Shown: in pieces, positions 23,026 to 33,747 of the stretch
How positions within the stretch are numbered: position 1 is the first letter of the stretch
Layout: every line of letters starts with the position of its first letter
Origin: Scedosporium boydii
Taxonomy: Eukaryota > Ascomycota > Sordariomycetes > Microascales > Microascaceae
Reading direction: 5' to 3'
Length of the DNA: 64,000 nt
Assembly (NCBI GenBank): GCA_002221725.1
Contig: NJFT01000019.1
Span: forward strand, 62,001 to 126,000
Notes under the pieces: generated by a model
Told to the model about the DNA's origin: nothing
The model's input: the letters and a program-made list of their open reading frames with translations, nothing else
Databases searched by the model: none
Position numbers and translations under genes: made by a program

Positions 23026-23771
23026 GGCGCTGGGAGGGGGTGGAAGGTTGTGAACACAACCTCTTTCGCTAGGTTAGATTATCGTCTTCGGGGCTTTGCG
23101 ATTGGGAGCCGGCTCTAAGCCTAGGTGTGAGGGTAATCTGCGCGATTGGTGATTGAGATGGAAAGACACAGAATATGACTTAATCGCAGTTCGAGTAAAA
23201 TAATCTGATGATGGCCTGCTCGAGAATACGAAAAGAGCGCGCCTATGCTATGAGGCAGGAATATATATTTTGATGTCGAGAGAAGCACTCAAGTCAACAG
23301 TGACTCCATCGAAGTGAAGTGGCGTGGGAAAGTCGCCGCCCCACTTAAAACGCAGTTATTTGTAAAGTTTAGCGGCTTATCGCCTATCGATAAGAAAACA
23401 CCAGTCCGAAGAAGCTCACGATTACAAATGGAACCTGCTCTTTGGCGCTGCGACATCGGCTTTGCATTAAACCCCCTGTAAGCCTACAGTTTGCACAAAT
23501 ACAGAGTAATATATGCGCTAAACCGAGCTCAGTATTGAACCTTGGTGCATGACATCAGGATGAGTGGCGCGCAGAGCTGGTTGCATCGCTGCTCTCATGG
23601 AAGCTTCCCATCGTCTGGGGAGGAAAGCCAACTTCGATCATACACATGTGTGATATCTTTCATGGCTGTTCATAAGGAAATATAAGCTCAACTTGTGCTT
23701 ATAGCTGCACCACATCTCGGAATTCGAAACTGAACAAGCCGCTCATCAGCATCCTAAATAATCAGGTGGCA
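23026..23771. promoter_or_regulatory. Divergent promoter region nar1 / membrane protein
   Basis: About 750 bp shared by two divergent starts. It contains the stem-matched word TACAGAGTA at 23500-23508. Several A/T-rich patches occur around 23200-23410. No gene-like frame was found. Confidence 0.5.
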
Positions 23772-24508
23772 ATGGATGTAAGTCGTCGTGCGCTCAACTC
23801 ATCTTTCGACCTTATTGTTAACCCAGTGTTTCCATTGCTGTAGTCCGTCACTGCCTACTTCTACGGCACGTTTGGGTGGCTAGGAATTCAAGCCATTCCA
23901 TTGATTCTCTGGCCGTCCTTCATCAGCTCGCTTCTAAGAACCGACTTCCACCAGCCTTCCCGTGAGGAGCATCCCGACTGGGCGCTTCGTGAACTTCAAC
24001 TTAGCTAATGTTACTTCGTATAGCCCTCGAGGACTACTATGCCCGATCTCTTGGCTTCGCACTTATCACCCTCGGCCTTGGGACTATCGTCCTGAGCGGC
24101 GCGATACCATTAACCTCCCTCCCGATCCCGCTTAGTTGAGTGCTAGCACCCTTTCTACCCAACCGTTATACTGCGTGATCCGGACTGGAAACTAATGTAT
24201 TAAACTCCTTAGCTGATACTGAGGTCGTGAGCCCCTACGCAAACGCCATCCTTCTCATCACCACTCTCCACCACTTTTCTACCAGCTTCTATGCCTATAC
24301 GCGCTACATGAACACGTCCCAGATAGCCTACCTACTCGCCTCCCTCGGTAGTGGTATGCTAGCTGTATTTGGCCTCTTCTCTCTGCTTTTCGCTGGGGAC
24401 AATACGCGCAGGAGCAAAAAGTATGGCTTCGATAAGGACACGAGCTCCTTCCCGTTTACGAACAAGGAGTCGTACAGGAACAAGAAGAAACAGGTCAAGG
24501 GTAATTAG
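23772..24508 (+). CDS. Small polytopic membrane protein, four exons
   Basis: Exons 23772-23777, 23844-23961, 24024-24134 and 24213-24508 give 176 aa. The first exon is only six bases (Met-Asp). The junctions restore a continuous frame: SVTAYFYGTFGWLGIQAIPL, then the segments LEDYYARSLGFALITLGLG and EVVSPYANAILLITTLHHF. About four hydrophobic segments are visible (residues about 10-35, 48-70, 82-105, 113-135), followed by a basic cytosolic tail ending KKKQVKGN. I do not recognise the family. The third donor is GTTGAG, a weak consensus, so that junction is the least certain. Intron 2 ends with the hairpin word TACTTCGTA directly before the acceptor TAG. Confidence 0.75.
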
Positions 24509-24883
24509 GATGAAGTGTTCATATCACGACGGGATGTATTGCCATGATATTAAATGGAAAGGGGGAAAAAAGTTATATAAAAGGGGGACGGTTATATGAG
24601 AATACTTTTGGCTTTTCCATTACTGAGATACTCGTGGAGACTGAAATGACAACGCCCCTAATCCGTTTAACAACACCTCGCGTATAATACACACCCCATG
24701 CTATACAGGTGACACTCTAGAAAATAGAAGAAAGAAAGCAGGAACAGGCAGGAGCCGAAACAAGAACTGCAACCAAACGCCATGAAAAGAAACAAGACCG
24801 CGTACCCATATAGCCAGTTCCCCGGGACCGTAGATTAGCAGCCGCCGCTGTAACACAACACGAAGCAACTCCGAAAGCGAAGT
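24509..24883. other. Convergent 3' region
   Basis: About 375 bp between the membrane-protein stop and the iec1-like stop. It holds the two 3' UTRs. Nothing else was seen. Confidence 0.55.
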
Positions 24884-26099
24884 CTACTCCTCAACGGCGA
24901 TGGCTGTCGCATCACCGTTGGTAACTCCATTGACATGAGACTCGTCAGGATCCTCCTCGTGTCCGCCAGCCAGCTTGATGTTAACAGCTCCGGACTTGAT
25001 CGCTTCGCGTCGTTCATGCCAGTCCATCTCACCTTGCAGAACCTGAGAGATGAGCAATTCCTTCTCCCTCCACATCCTCCTGTACTCCTCCTCTTCCTTC
25101 TTGATATCCGTCGCCAGCCGCTCACTCTCCTCGTCTGCAAGCTTGACCTGATACCGGCATCTCGCGTGCAGCTCCTTCAGCGGATAGCCGAGCTCCTTTT
25201 CCGTGAAAAGATCCTCGTGCAGAGGCGTAAACTGCTCCTTTTCGCTATCGTTGCCATCAGCCCCGTCGTCAACCGAATCGTCCTGACCTGTGGCGTGCGA
25301 CTGAGGAGTCTTGATGATAATCTTGAGTTTCGAGGATTTGCCACCGCTACCTCCTTGTTGTGATTTGGGAATTGGATCGGATGGTCGCAGGGCTTCGGTT
25401 TCGTGGACAGTGCGCATGTGCTTGGCAAGCGCATCTGACCTAGTAAATGCTCGGTCGCATTCTAGATTGTTTGCCGAAGTTCGTCAACGGGCGGATAGGC
25501 GACATGGAGAATAGAGGAGGGAAAGAGGGGTAAAGAAAAGGAAACTGAATCTTACCAGGAAGGTAGCAATAGAAAGGCTTCTCTCGCGTATGACTCCGCA
25601 TATGTGCCTTTAACGCATAGCCGCTAGCATGCGCCATGCTCTTTCGCGAACAGCCGATCCACTCGCACGTATACTTCTTTTGTCGACTCTCAATGTGTTC
25701 ATTATGGATATGTTCAACAAGGTTGTCCATGTTTCCCAGGTCCCCGGCATCGCATCCATCCCAAGCGCAAGCCGACACCTGTTCCTGGAAGTCTTCCTCC
25801 TCGTATCGGGCGTTTGTCGGCGAGCTAGGCACGTCGCCATCCGTATCCTCGGATACGTCCGACATTCCGTCCAGTTCGGGAGCGGCGTCGATTTCGGGAG
25901 CGGCGACAGCCGTTGGCGTGGCTGCTCCCTCGGTAAACTTTTGGCGTTTCGAAGGGCGAGATTCGGTCTCTTCAGGTTCATCACCAGCCTCGTCGTCTGA
26001 AGGCTCCGAGGATGCTGCTACGGATGATAGAGGGGAATCCGGGGTTTCATCGCCACGGGGCGATGATTTCCTGCCTAGCGATCTCTTAGGCGCCGCCAT
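24884..26099 (-). CDS. iec1: C2H2 zinc-finger protein, Iec1-like INO80-complex subunit
   Basis: Two exons, 26099-25556 and 25461-24884, giving 373 aa. The splice (G|GTAAGA ... TCTAG|AA) rebuilds the third finger as YLP-E-CDRAFTRSDALAKH. The N-terminus is Ser/Glu-rich with a basic KRQKF signal-like motif. Three fingers lie at about 112-215: CAWDGC, CEWIGC with the linker HTREKPF, and the spliced one. The C-terminal half has an acidic segment and a coiled coil (about 255-330, rich in Glu/Lys/Arg with EEEEYRRMWREKELL). This finger array followed by a coiled coil resembles S. pombe Iec1, a subunit of the INO80 remodelling complex; this assignment rests on architecture from memory. A sequence-specific activator is the alternative. 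Confidence 0.75.
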
Positions 26100-26871
26100 T
26101 GTTGGAGAATAAAGGGGAAGATGGGGCGTTTCTAGGATGGAATGCTGGGTTCGCTTTCGTTCGTTTTATATTACTGTTGCGAAAAGGATCGAAAAGAGAT
26201 CGGTTTCGGTATCTTAGAGGTCGTTCTTGGAAGAGGATTGATGGATATTTGATTTATTTTTATTCTCTGTTGCGTATGTGTACGGTTGCCGGTGCAATGC
26301 TGGAGTATCCAAAGATGTTGTAAAATTCGAGCCAGCTCAACAACTGGCTCTGAATCGGATCACTAGAACCTGGCCCAGAAGTCGACGCGATTTCGCACGA
26401 GCCACGCCTCAAGCAATTGGAGGAGGGAAGGGGTCTGTACTAAGTCACGTGGCTATTTAGATGGAGGAAGGGAGACCTCTCGATTGATGTCTCGGTGACA
26501 TCCGGATGTTTTGCAGACCGTTGCGTGATGTCCAGTTTGCGCCACAGCGATGTGTCCAAGCCACACGAAAAGTATTTAGGAGGCAAGAGTGTGGCTCAGT
26601 GAGAAAAAGCAAATCGAAAAAGACCCTCCACGCCAGGCACGGTCAGAAAATAACCCCGCCTGTTTGGCTTTCAGATTTGTTTACCATCGCAGCCCCGCCA
26701 ACCCACCTTTTCCTCCTTCAGACAACTTTGAAATTCGATCGCATTCCGATTTCCACCCTTACCCCTTACTCTCCTACTACTTCTCAGCTTTTCTGCAAAT
26801 TCCACTGTTCTCTGCGACGAGATCGTCCTCTTGAATAATACTTTTTCTCCCAGAAATAAAATCGCCACAAC
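26100..26871. promoter_or_regulatory. Divergent promoter region iec1-like / rna1
   Basis: About 770 bp between divergent starts. The half near rna1 is CT-rich (26680-26870), typical of a fungal leader. A CACGTG core lies near 26446. No TATA box is obvious. Confidence 0.45.
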
Positions 26872-28222
26872 ATGGCTCCTTCAGAGAAGAAGGTCTTCAC
26901 CCTAGAGGGAAAGGGGTTGAAGCTCGATACCGCGGAAGACCTTGAGGCCCATATCAAGGAGCTGCGCGAGATGGAGGATGTCGAGGAAGTCAGGATCTTG
27001 GGAAATACTCTGGGTATCGGAGCCTGCAAACTTCTCGGCGAGGTCTTGTCTACAAAAAAGAACCTGAAGGTATATCTAGTCTCCCCGTTTGCCACCGCGC
27101 ATCGCGCATTTCTTTTTTTCTTTTTATGCCCTTTCTCTAACCACCGTGTTCGTACTTGTTTAGATCGCAAACTTTGCCGATATCTTCACAGGCCGTCTCC
27201 TGAACGAAATCCCCGAAGCGCTATCTAGCCTCCTCACATCCATTCTCAACCACCCCAATCTGCATACCATCGATCTTAGCGACAATGCCTTCGGCATAAA
27301 CACTCACGCGCCTCTCGTCGCTTTCCTCGCTGCGCACGTTCCTCTCCAACATCTCTACCTCAATAACAACGGCCTAGGCCCTCACTGCGGTATCCTCATT
27401 GCCGATTCCCTGTCCGAGCTCCACAAGAAGAAGGAGGAGGCCAGGAAAGCTGGCCAGGAGGTCCCCTATCTCGAAACTGTCATCTGCGGCCGTAACCGTC
27501 TCGAGAACGGGTCCATGACTGCCTGGGCCAAGGCCTTCAGCCTACATAACAAGGTAAAGTTGGTTAAGATGGTGCAGAACGGCATCCGACCAGAAGGCAT
27601 ATCCCACCTTCTCTCGGAAGGTCTCAACAAGGCCGCCGAACTCGAGGTCCTCAACCTTCAAGACAACACTTTCACATTCAGTGGCGCCAAGGCACTTGCC
27701 AAGGCGATCCCCGGATGGGTCGAGCTGAAGGAGCTCGGTGTCGGCGACTGCCTTCTCACCGGCAAGGGCGGAATCTTGTTGAGCAAGGCGCTCGCCAAGG
27801 GGCAGAACAAGAAGCTCGAGACTCTACGACTTCAGTACAACGATATTACGGCACATGGTGTCAAGAGCCTCTCCGAGGCCGCTGACGAATTCCTACCTGC
27901 CCTCAAGAGGCTCGAACTTAATGGAAATAAATTCGCCGAGGAGGACCCCGCCATTATTCTGCTAAGGGATCTTCTCGATGACCGCAAGGAGAAGTTTGGA
28001 GGAGATATTATTCTGGAGGACGACTGGGGCCTAGACGAGCTCGACGAGCTCGATGACGAGTCCGAGGAAGAAGAGGAGGAGGAAGAGGAGGAAGTCGAGC
28101 CAGAGGAGCTTGCCGAGAAGCTCATCAAGGAGGCCGAGGAGGCGCAGGAAGAACCAACGGTGCAAGTCAAGGACAAGGAGGTAGACAAGCTTGCGGAGAA
28201 GTTGGAGAAGACTTCCATCTAA
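26872..28222 (+). CDS. rna1: Ran GTPase-activating protein Rna1
   Basis: Two exons, 26872-27069 and 27164-28222, giving 418 aa. It stimulates GTP hydrolysis by Ran in the cytosol and so maintains the gradient that drives nuclear transport. Leucine-rich repeats run through residues about 40-335 (HTIDLSDNAFG, LQHLYLNNNGLGPHC, LEVLNLQDNTFT, LETLRLQYNDIT, LKRLELNGNKF). The segment FTGRLLNE places the conserved Arg at residue 77, the counterpart of the RanGAP arginine in S. pombe Rna1. The C-terminus has the usual acidic tract (a block of about 20 Glu/Asp) and ends in a charged helix. Length agrees with yeast-type RanGAP without the SUMO-binding tail of animals. Confidence 0.95.
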
Positions 28223-28973
28223 GCGTGTTGTTTTGGGTTCGATTCATGCATATCACGGAGAACTGGGTAGTCTACACATATATACATTAGATCAATTGAT
28301 GTGGAATGAAGTATACGAAGTAAACAGTTGATGACATGATGCGCCAGCGAATGCGCTGGTTAAGATGGCTCGAACCAGAAGAGATTGGCGTGCAGTGGTC
28401 ACGTAGGCTTCTGTCACTGACGTCACAGAGCAGGTCATGACTTGGCTGGTGAGGATACAGGGGTTGCCCCGTATAATCCACCAAAAATCTTACGCCTAAC
28501 AATTTCTTCCGGCTTCCATAGTAATCGTTCATGCGCTGCTCGTAAGGTCGCAATGGGCACTTGATTCATCGTATCCGAATATGGTGCTGCTGCACCGAGG
28601 CATGAGGGCTTGAATGCACGGGGGGTGCTACCGGCGGCTCCGGCCACTGGGAACAGGCGCCTTCCGTGCCCCGCATCGCCCTATCAGGCAAGACATCACA
28701 CCATATGATGCTGAGCTCGATCATGACGCAGCTTCGATCATCGACATCACCTGCCACCTCAATCACCTTTGATGAAGCAAGGAATGGCATACAAATACCA
28801 CCCATCCTCTCTCTCGAGATGGAGGAATTATTTCCTGGCTCATCCATAGAAACAAATATCAATTGAAACACCTCAAACCTCGAAAGAAAACATCCTGAAG
28901 ACAATATACATCTTCACTTACACAAACCTCAATTCTACGAACCAATACCAACACCGAACAACCTACCACAACC
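28223..28973. other. Intergenic region between rna1 and the next gene
   Basis: About 750 bp in tandem orientation. It contains a hairpin word TACGAAGTA (28314-28322) just past rna1, and an 8-bp palindrome TGACGTCA (28418-28425). No gene-like frame was recognised on either strand. Confidence 0.5.
28418..28425 (+). promoter_or_regulatory. CRE-like palindrome TGACGTCA
   Basis: A perfect TGACGTCA, the consensus for ATF/CREB-type bZIP factors, about 550 bp upstream of the membrane-protein start at 28974. It is an isolated site; function is inferred only from the consensus. Confidence 0.3.
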
Positions 28974-29663
28974 ATGGGGTTAGTATTATTCGAAACCAGC
29001 GAATCCGTGATAGAATTGCTGTGGGACATTGCCCTAGCATTCTTCATCCTACGGATAGCATTCATCTATTTCCTCCTCACCTTTACCAGCGGCGCCCTCC
29101 TTACCTATTTCTTCGCCGACCGCTTCCTTCCCGCGACCCTCTTCTACATCTCGATGGAACAGTCAGAGCTTCTCGTCCTAGGCCTACACCTCCTACTCAT
29201 GGCAATTTGGGCGCGGTTCTGCATTGTCTACTTTGAAGTCCCGCGCGTGAAGGGGTTCAGGCTGGCCATCGGCCTTGTCGCGGGCGTCTTCATGTTCCTT
29301 GCGGAAACCCTTCTGGGCTTCGTGCTCTACAAGTATGGCTACGGCGGATGGATCTTGGAGTCGGAGCCGGAGGCTAGGTGGGCTTGGGCCACGTCACTGG
29401 CCGTGTTTTCATTGTTGCCGGTGATGATGACGGCGGTGGAAAGGGTGCCGACAGATGAATGCGATAAGTGCCACGCCGCGACGTCTCACGGACACGAGAA
29501 GAAGAGCGTGACGGCTGCAGTGTAAGTCCTTTTTCTACCCATGTCTATTTAGGGTTACGGCAAGAGGCTGACTGATTGGATTAGACCAATGGTGACACGA
29601 TCGGAGAAGGCGAAGGCGCCAGCGAAGACGACGGAGAAGACGGCGGTGAAGGCGAAGAACTGA
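28974..29663 (+). CDS. Polytopic membrane protein of unknown function
   Basis: Two exons, 28974-29521 and 29585-29663, giving 208 aa. The unspliced reading would end after 182 residues at the TAA formed by the donor (GT|GTAAGT). Splicing adds a basic Ala/Lys/Thr-rich tail (SEKAKAPAKTTEKTAVKAK). Four or five hydrophobic segments are visible: about 14-45, 52-62, 64-85, 98-122 and 138-156. A cytosolic CxxC (DECDKCHAATSHGH) follows the last one. I do not recognise the family. Fungal genomes contain many small membrane proteins of this kind. Confidence 0.72.
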
Positions 29664-30312
29664 GGTAGATTTGGTTGAAAGCTTGAAGTTAAGGGTCGGT
29701 GGGAAGGGGAGGAGGGGAGGACCGGGTAACGTGTAAAACTGTGATTGGGGATGTTGCATGGAGTCTAGCATTGGAGGGCGTCCGGCGTTACCGGTGACGG
29801 GTCCTATCTTGAACCTTTTGCACGTTTGCGGGATACATTTTTGAAGGATGGGTTTTTTGAAGCATGGAAGTTGAAATCTCGGGCTAAGTTGATATGAAGA
29901 GCACTGTTATGGCGCGGATGATATGTCGTGTAACTATATGTATGAATGAATGATTGTATCCCATTTGCGCCTTGACACCACCTTTCTGGGCCTTAAATCT
30001 TGTTGCACATTCCCAAGCTTCTATCATGTCTCTATATTCCAAAGGATCTCGGCTGTGGTATTTCAGGGCAAGAGGAGAGGGTCGATCATGTCAACTTATA
30101 TTGTGATCGTTTCAAACCGTCATGTTTTGGCGCTTCTGGGAAGCTCACCTTCCCGGTACATACGTAATTGTAGCGAGATACGAAGGTAGTTTAAGAGGAT
30201 TCATCGCACCTGCTGCAGGCAGCTTAGAAATCTCTTGGTAGAACACGTGAAAATCTTCAATGTGCTGTACAGGAATCGCCATTTTCCAAAAAAGTTGTTG
30301 CATGTTGCGTAT

Positions 30313-30645
30313 ATGAGGCGTTGGCTAAATTTCGACCGAGATGAAATCTGCATCGCTCTGGCCTCTTTGAATCGGGTCGACCTCGCTTCGTGGTGTCTTT
30401 CTGCAGTCTTGAAATGTATCTCCGTACTCGACTTGTACAATCCCGAACAATGGAATCCACCTTCCGCCCATCGGTTAGGCACGTTGGACTTTTGTTATCA
30501 GGCTCTAATTGATATCACTCGACTTGAGACTTACTCGACGTCAACAATTCTACTCTTCGAATCGGCGCATCGCCAACTTCTAATCTCTACAATGGAGCGA
30601 GCAGTCAAGGCTTGCAGACTTACAGATTCGCAATTCCACAGTTAG
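30313..30645 (+). CDS. Doubtful 110-codon open frame
   Basis: Open frame from ATG 30313 to TAG 30645; the same frame is open from 30235. The peptide is of mixed, non-repetitive composition (MRRWLNFDRDEICIALASL; later DLYNPEQWNPPSAHRLG). No intron or domain was recognised, and the opposite strand is also open over part of it. It may be a chance frame or the remnant of a gene. Confidence 0.2.
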   Translation: MRRWLNFDRDEICIALASLNRVDLASWCLSAVLKCISVLDLYNPEQWNPPSAHRLGTLDFCYQALIDITRLETYSTSTILLFESAHRQLLISTMERAVKACRLTDSQFHS

Positions 30646-30747
30646 CCCTGGTTAAGGAGACTACCCTGCCACACTCATCATCACACCAGCTCTTCTCTTG
30701 TCTCTCCTCTCACCGCCTGCCCAGAGCGCGCCTCTGGTAATTATACC

Positions 30748-31009
30748 ATGGATTATTCTGGTGCATCGTCGGGTAGTAGAGCCAGCAGTGCAGCTGCACC
30801 GCTTGAACTACCGAGTCTAGGTGGCGAACCAGAAAACGAAGCAGAAGAGCCCACTACGAAATCCGGCATCATAAATGGCTCCCCGGAAGCCAAGTCGACA
30901 ACTTGCTCGGAAGAGGTCCGCACTCGCTGAGGTACAGCAATTTGAACGACGGTCAGAGTTTTCCTTCATCTCAAGGTCTCGAGAGGGGCAAATATTATCA
31001 TGGTGGTGA
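30748..31009 (+). CDS. Doubtful small gene with two overlapping frames
   Basis: An ATG at 30748 in strong context (TATACCATGG), after a CT-rich leader, opens a 60-codon Ser/Ala/Glu-rich frame (MDYSGASSGSRASSAAA). Inside it, a second ATG at 30875 opens a 44-codon basic frame (MAPRKPSRQLARKRSALAEV) ending at TGA 31009. The change from an acidic to a basic frame could mean a frameshift or missed intron in a small gene, or a chance overlap. The basic peptide faintly resembles a histone-tail style of composition; no homology is claimed. Confidence 0.25.
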
Positions 31010-31270
31010 TATAATTCAACACTGTCTACACGCTTGCCCGTTTATATTACCACTTAATATCCGACAATACATCCGGCCGGATTATTCTTCACGTCCACAA
31101 TAATCCTTATTATTAGTATTATTTACCGCTGACTTTTCTTTTCTTTTCCTCTCTTCATCCGAATCGATTGTAACCTAGTGCGTTCATCTTAGTTGAAAAA
31201 AGTGTCGCCTCGCGTGTCCCATTTTTCTTTTAAGATATCGCTCATGATGCTATTCCCAACACTTGACCAG

Positions 31271-31289
31271 GACGACAACGACAACGACA
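31271..31289 (+). repeat. GACAAC hexamer repeat
   Basis: Three tandem GACAAC units in the DNA upstream of the chitinase gene. Simple repeat without known role. Confidence 0.7.
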
Positions 31290-32216
31290 ACGGCATCAGC
31301 GTGACTGGCGCCGGATGATGTTCGCCCCCTCAGTGTTATCGATCACCGTCACTTGATGCCTCCCACCGTGAGATTCTTAAAAGGCCTGCTAATCTAATAT
31401 TTGCAATATGGATTCCGTCTTGCCGATGTTATGGCAGGAGGGGCTGCATTTGAATGGGTCCTCTTAGCTCGAGGCTCCATGCCGCCTCGGGGTTTATTCT
31501 GGTTCCTTGACCACCCAGATATGTCCTGTACTTTGCAAGTGCATGGCCTTAATGGAATGTTTGACCGAATTGGAAAAGACGTGTACCTGCTTTCGAGCCA
31601 GATATAGCCAAATGCCGGAAAGAGTGGGGTACACTCGACTCGACCTCGTGGGTGTAAGTTGAACACAGATCTACGTTTGTTTACAGAAACGCAGGAACAC
31701 TCCCCCTTGTATGGGTTCCTATGAATTTGGCTAAAGACATACTAATTGGCTCTGCGTACGTCGAAGCTTCAAATTTATCTGTCTTCTCATGAGCTTTCCA
31801 CAAACGGTAGACACCGAATAGCTTGTCTAATTCCATATTTTTGTCCCCACCCCAGTTTGCCCTTCTTTGGTCTTAAGTATGCTGTCCTACCTCTCTACGG
31901 CATCCCTCTCCCATTCCCCCTTTCTACACGTGGGAACTGGGTTTGTGAGAGTGGCACTTCGTGTTAGTCTTCTTCTTTCAAGGGTGTGGATGGTGCCCAT
32001 TTCTCTTATGTCTCCATTCATTTCCATTCCTTTTCATACTTTGACATTGTTCATCCGTCCCTGACTTTCCTTAAACAACTTGGAGCCGGACGTCGGTTGG
32101 TGAGCTGGCCTACCAACACTATACATTCCCTCATTCCCTCGAGAACCATCAACCACGTCGACTCAACTCGTTGCCAATAAAGGATCTTTGAACTTCCAGG
32201 TCTCAATCTGAGTGAG

Positions 32217-32228
32217 GATATATATATA
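32217..32228 (+). promoter_or_regulatory. Putative TATA element of the chitinase gene
   Basis: An alternating TATATATATA stretch lies about 55-65 bp upstream of the chitinase ATG, at a plausible distance for a TATA box in an inducible fungal gene. Start-site data are lacking. Confidence 0.4.
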
Positions 32229-32282
32229 CACATATACGCCAAGAAACCTACGAAATCTCTCTCTCGTACTTAACAACTCAGC

Positions 32283-33747
32283 ATGAAGGTTTCGTGGGCA
32301 TCGGCCGCCTTTGTACTGGCATGCGGTGTTGTCGCGACGCCGGCTTCCTCCATAGCCCCCGGCGATTCCCATAACTCTACGACTGGGCCATTAGCGCCCC
32401 GGGATGCTGGAATATTCAAAACGGCCTCGAATGCTGTTACCGGCACCTTCAAGAATGCACTGTATTTTACCAACTGGTGGGGATGACACTTCCTTTTGCC
32501 GTATTCTCCGCTCTCTGTTAACCTCGAACCTCAATAGGGGTATCTACGGAGCCAACTTCCAGCCTCAGGATATTCCTGCCGGTGAGATTACTCATGTACT
32601 CTACGCCTTCGCAGATATTGCATCGGATGGTACGGTGTAAGTACTATACGAACGGTGGAATCACATGAGAGATTAGTATAGGCGAATCCAAACATGGCTA
32701 ACTGGACTTTCTAGAATATCTTCAGATCCATGGGCCGACACGGACAAGCGCTACGATACGGACTCATGGGGGGATGTGGGAAACAATGTTTACGGTTGCG
32801 TTAAGCAACTCTTCTTACACAAGAAGAAGCACCGCAATCTCAAAGTACTTCTCTCAATCGGCGGATGGACCTACTCGCCCAAGTTTGCGCCGATTGCCGC
32901 GACCGAGGAAGGACGACGCAAATTCGCCTCTAGTGCAGTCAAGCTCGTTGCTGACTGGGGCTTCGATGGCCTTGATATTGATTGGGAATATCCCCAAAAT
33001 GCCGCCGAGGCGCAGAACCTGGTCGATCTTCTAAGGACCTGCCGTGAGCTCCTTGACGCGTACGCTGCCGAGCATGCCCCCGGATATCACTTCACCATGA
33101 CCGTGGCTAGCCCCGCCGGTGCCCAGAACTATAATACTATGCTTCTCGAAGCGATGGACCCGTTGCTTGACGCTTGGCATTTAATGGCTTACGACTATGC
33201 TGGGGCATGGGACTCAACCACAGGACACCAAGCTAACATATACCCCGACCCGAGCAACGCCGCTGCTACCAAGTTCAATACTGAGACTGCGGTCAATGCC
33301 TATCTCCAACGCGGAATTGATGCCGGCAAGCTTGTAATGGGCGTACCGCTCTACGGTCGCTCGTTTATGAACACACAAGGCATGGGTCTACCTTACAGTG
33401 GAATTGGAGCTGGATCCATCGAGGATGGCATCTGGCTTTACAAGGACTTACCACGCCCCGGAGCCCAGGAAGTTTGGGACAACGTTGTTGAGGCGTCTTA
33501 CAGCTACGACCCGGCTAGCCAGGAGCTTATAACTTACGACACCGTAACGAGCACTACGCGGAAAGCGGAATGGTTGATCGACCGAGGCCTGGGAGGAGCT
33601 GTTTTCTGGGAAGCTAGCGGTGACCGAAAGGGAGCGAGCAGCTTGATTACGACCTTGGCCAACACAATGATTAGCCTTGACGGAAGTCAGAATCTCTTGT
33701 CTTACCCTATAAGCGTTTACGACAACATCAGGAACGGCATGGAGTAA
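32283..33747 (+). CDS. Secreted GH18 endochitinase, Ech42-like
   Basis: Three exons, 32283-32476, 32538-32636 and 32715-33747, giving 441 aa. Splicing rebuilds YFTNWGIYGANFQPQDI and then DGTV-ISSDPWADTD. A signal peptide is visible (MKVSWASAAFVLACGVVATP), followed by a short Ser/Thr pro-region (to about residue 45). The GH18 barrel carries LLSIGGWTYS (strand 3) and the catalytic DGLDIDWEYP with the acid Glu at about 189, then MAYDYAG and a conserved Trp in GGAVFWEASGD. It hydrolyses internal beta-1,4 bonds of chitin with retention. No chitin-binding module follows. Similarity to Trichoderma Ech42 suggests a role in wall remodelling, autolysis or attack on other fungi. Confidence 0.94.

Larger units (their letters stand above)
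29664..32282. other. Intergenic region upstream of the chitinase gene
   Basis: About 2.6 kb. It contains two doubtful short frames (30313-30645 and 30748-31009, listed separately), a GACAAC hexamer repeat at 31271-31289, and T-rich DNA up to the chitinase promoter. No mobile element was seen. Confidence 0.5.

Noticed and set aside
28374..28440. Possible tRNA B box (GGTTCGAGCC on the minus strand)
   Set aside because: No T-stem pairing, no A box at the right distance and no acceptor stem.
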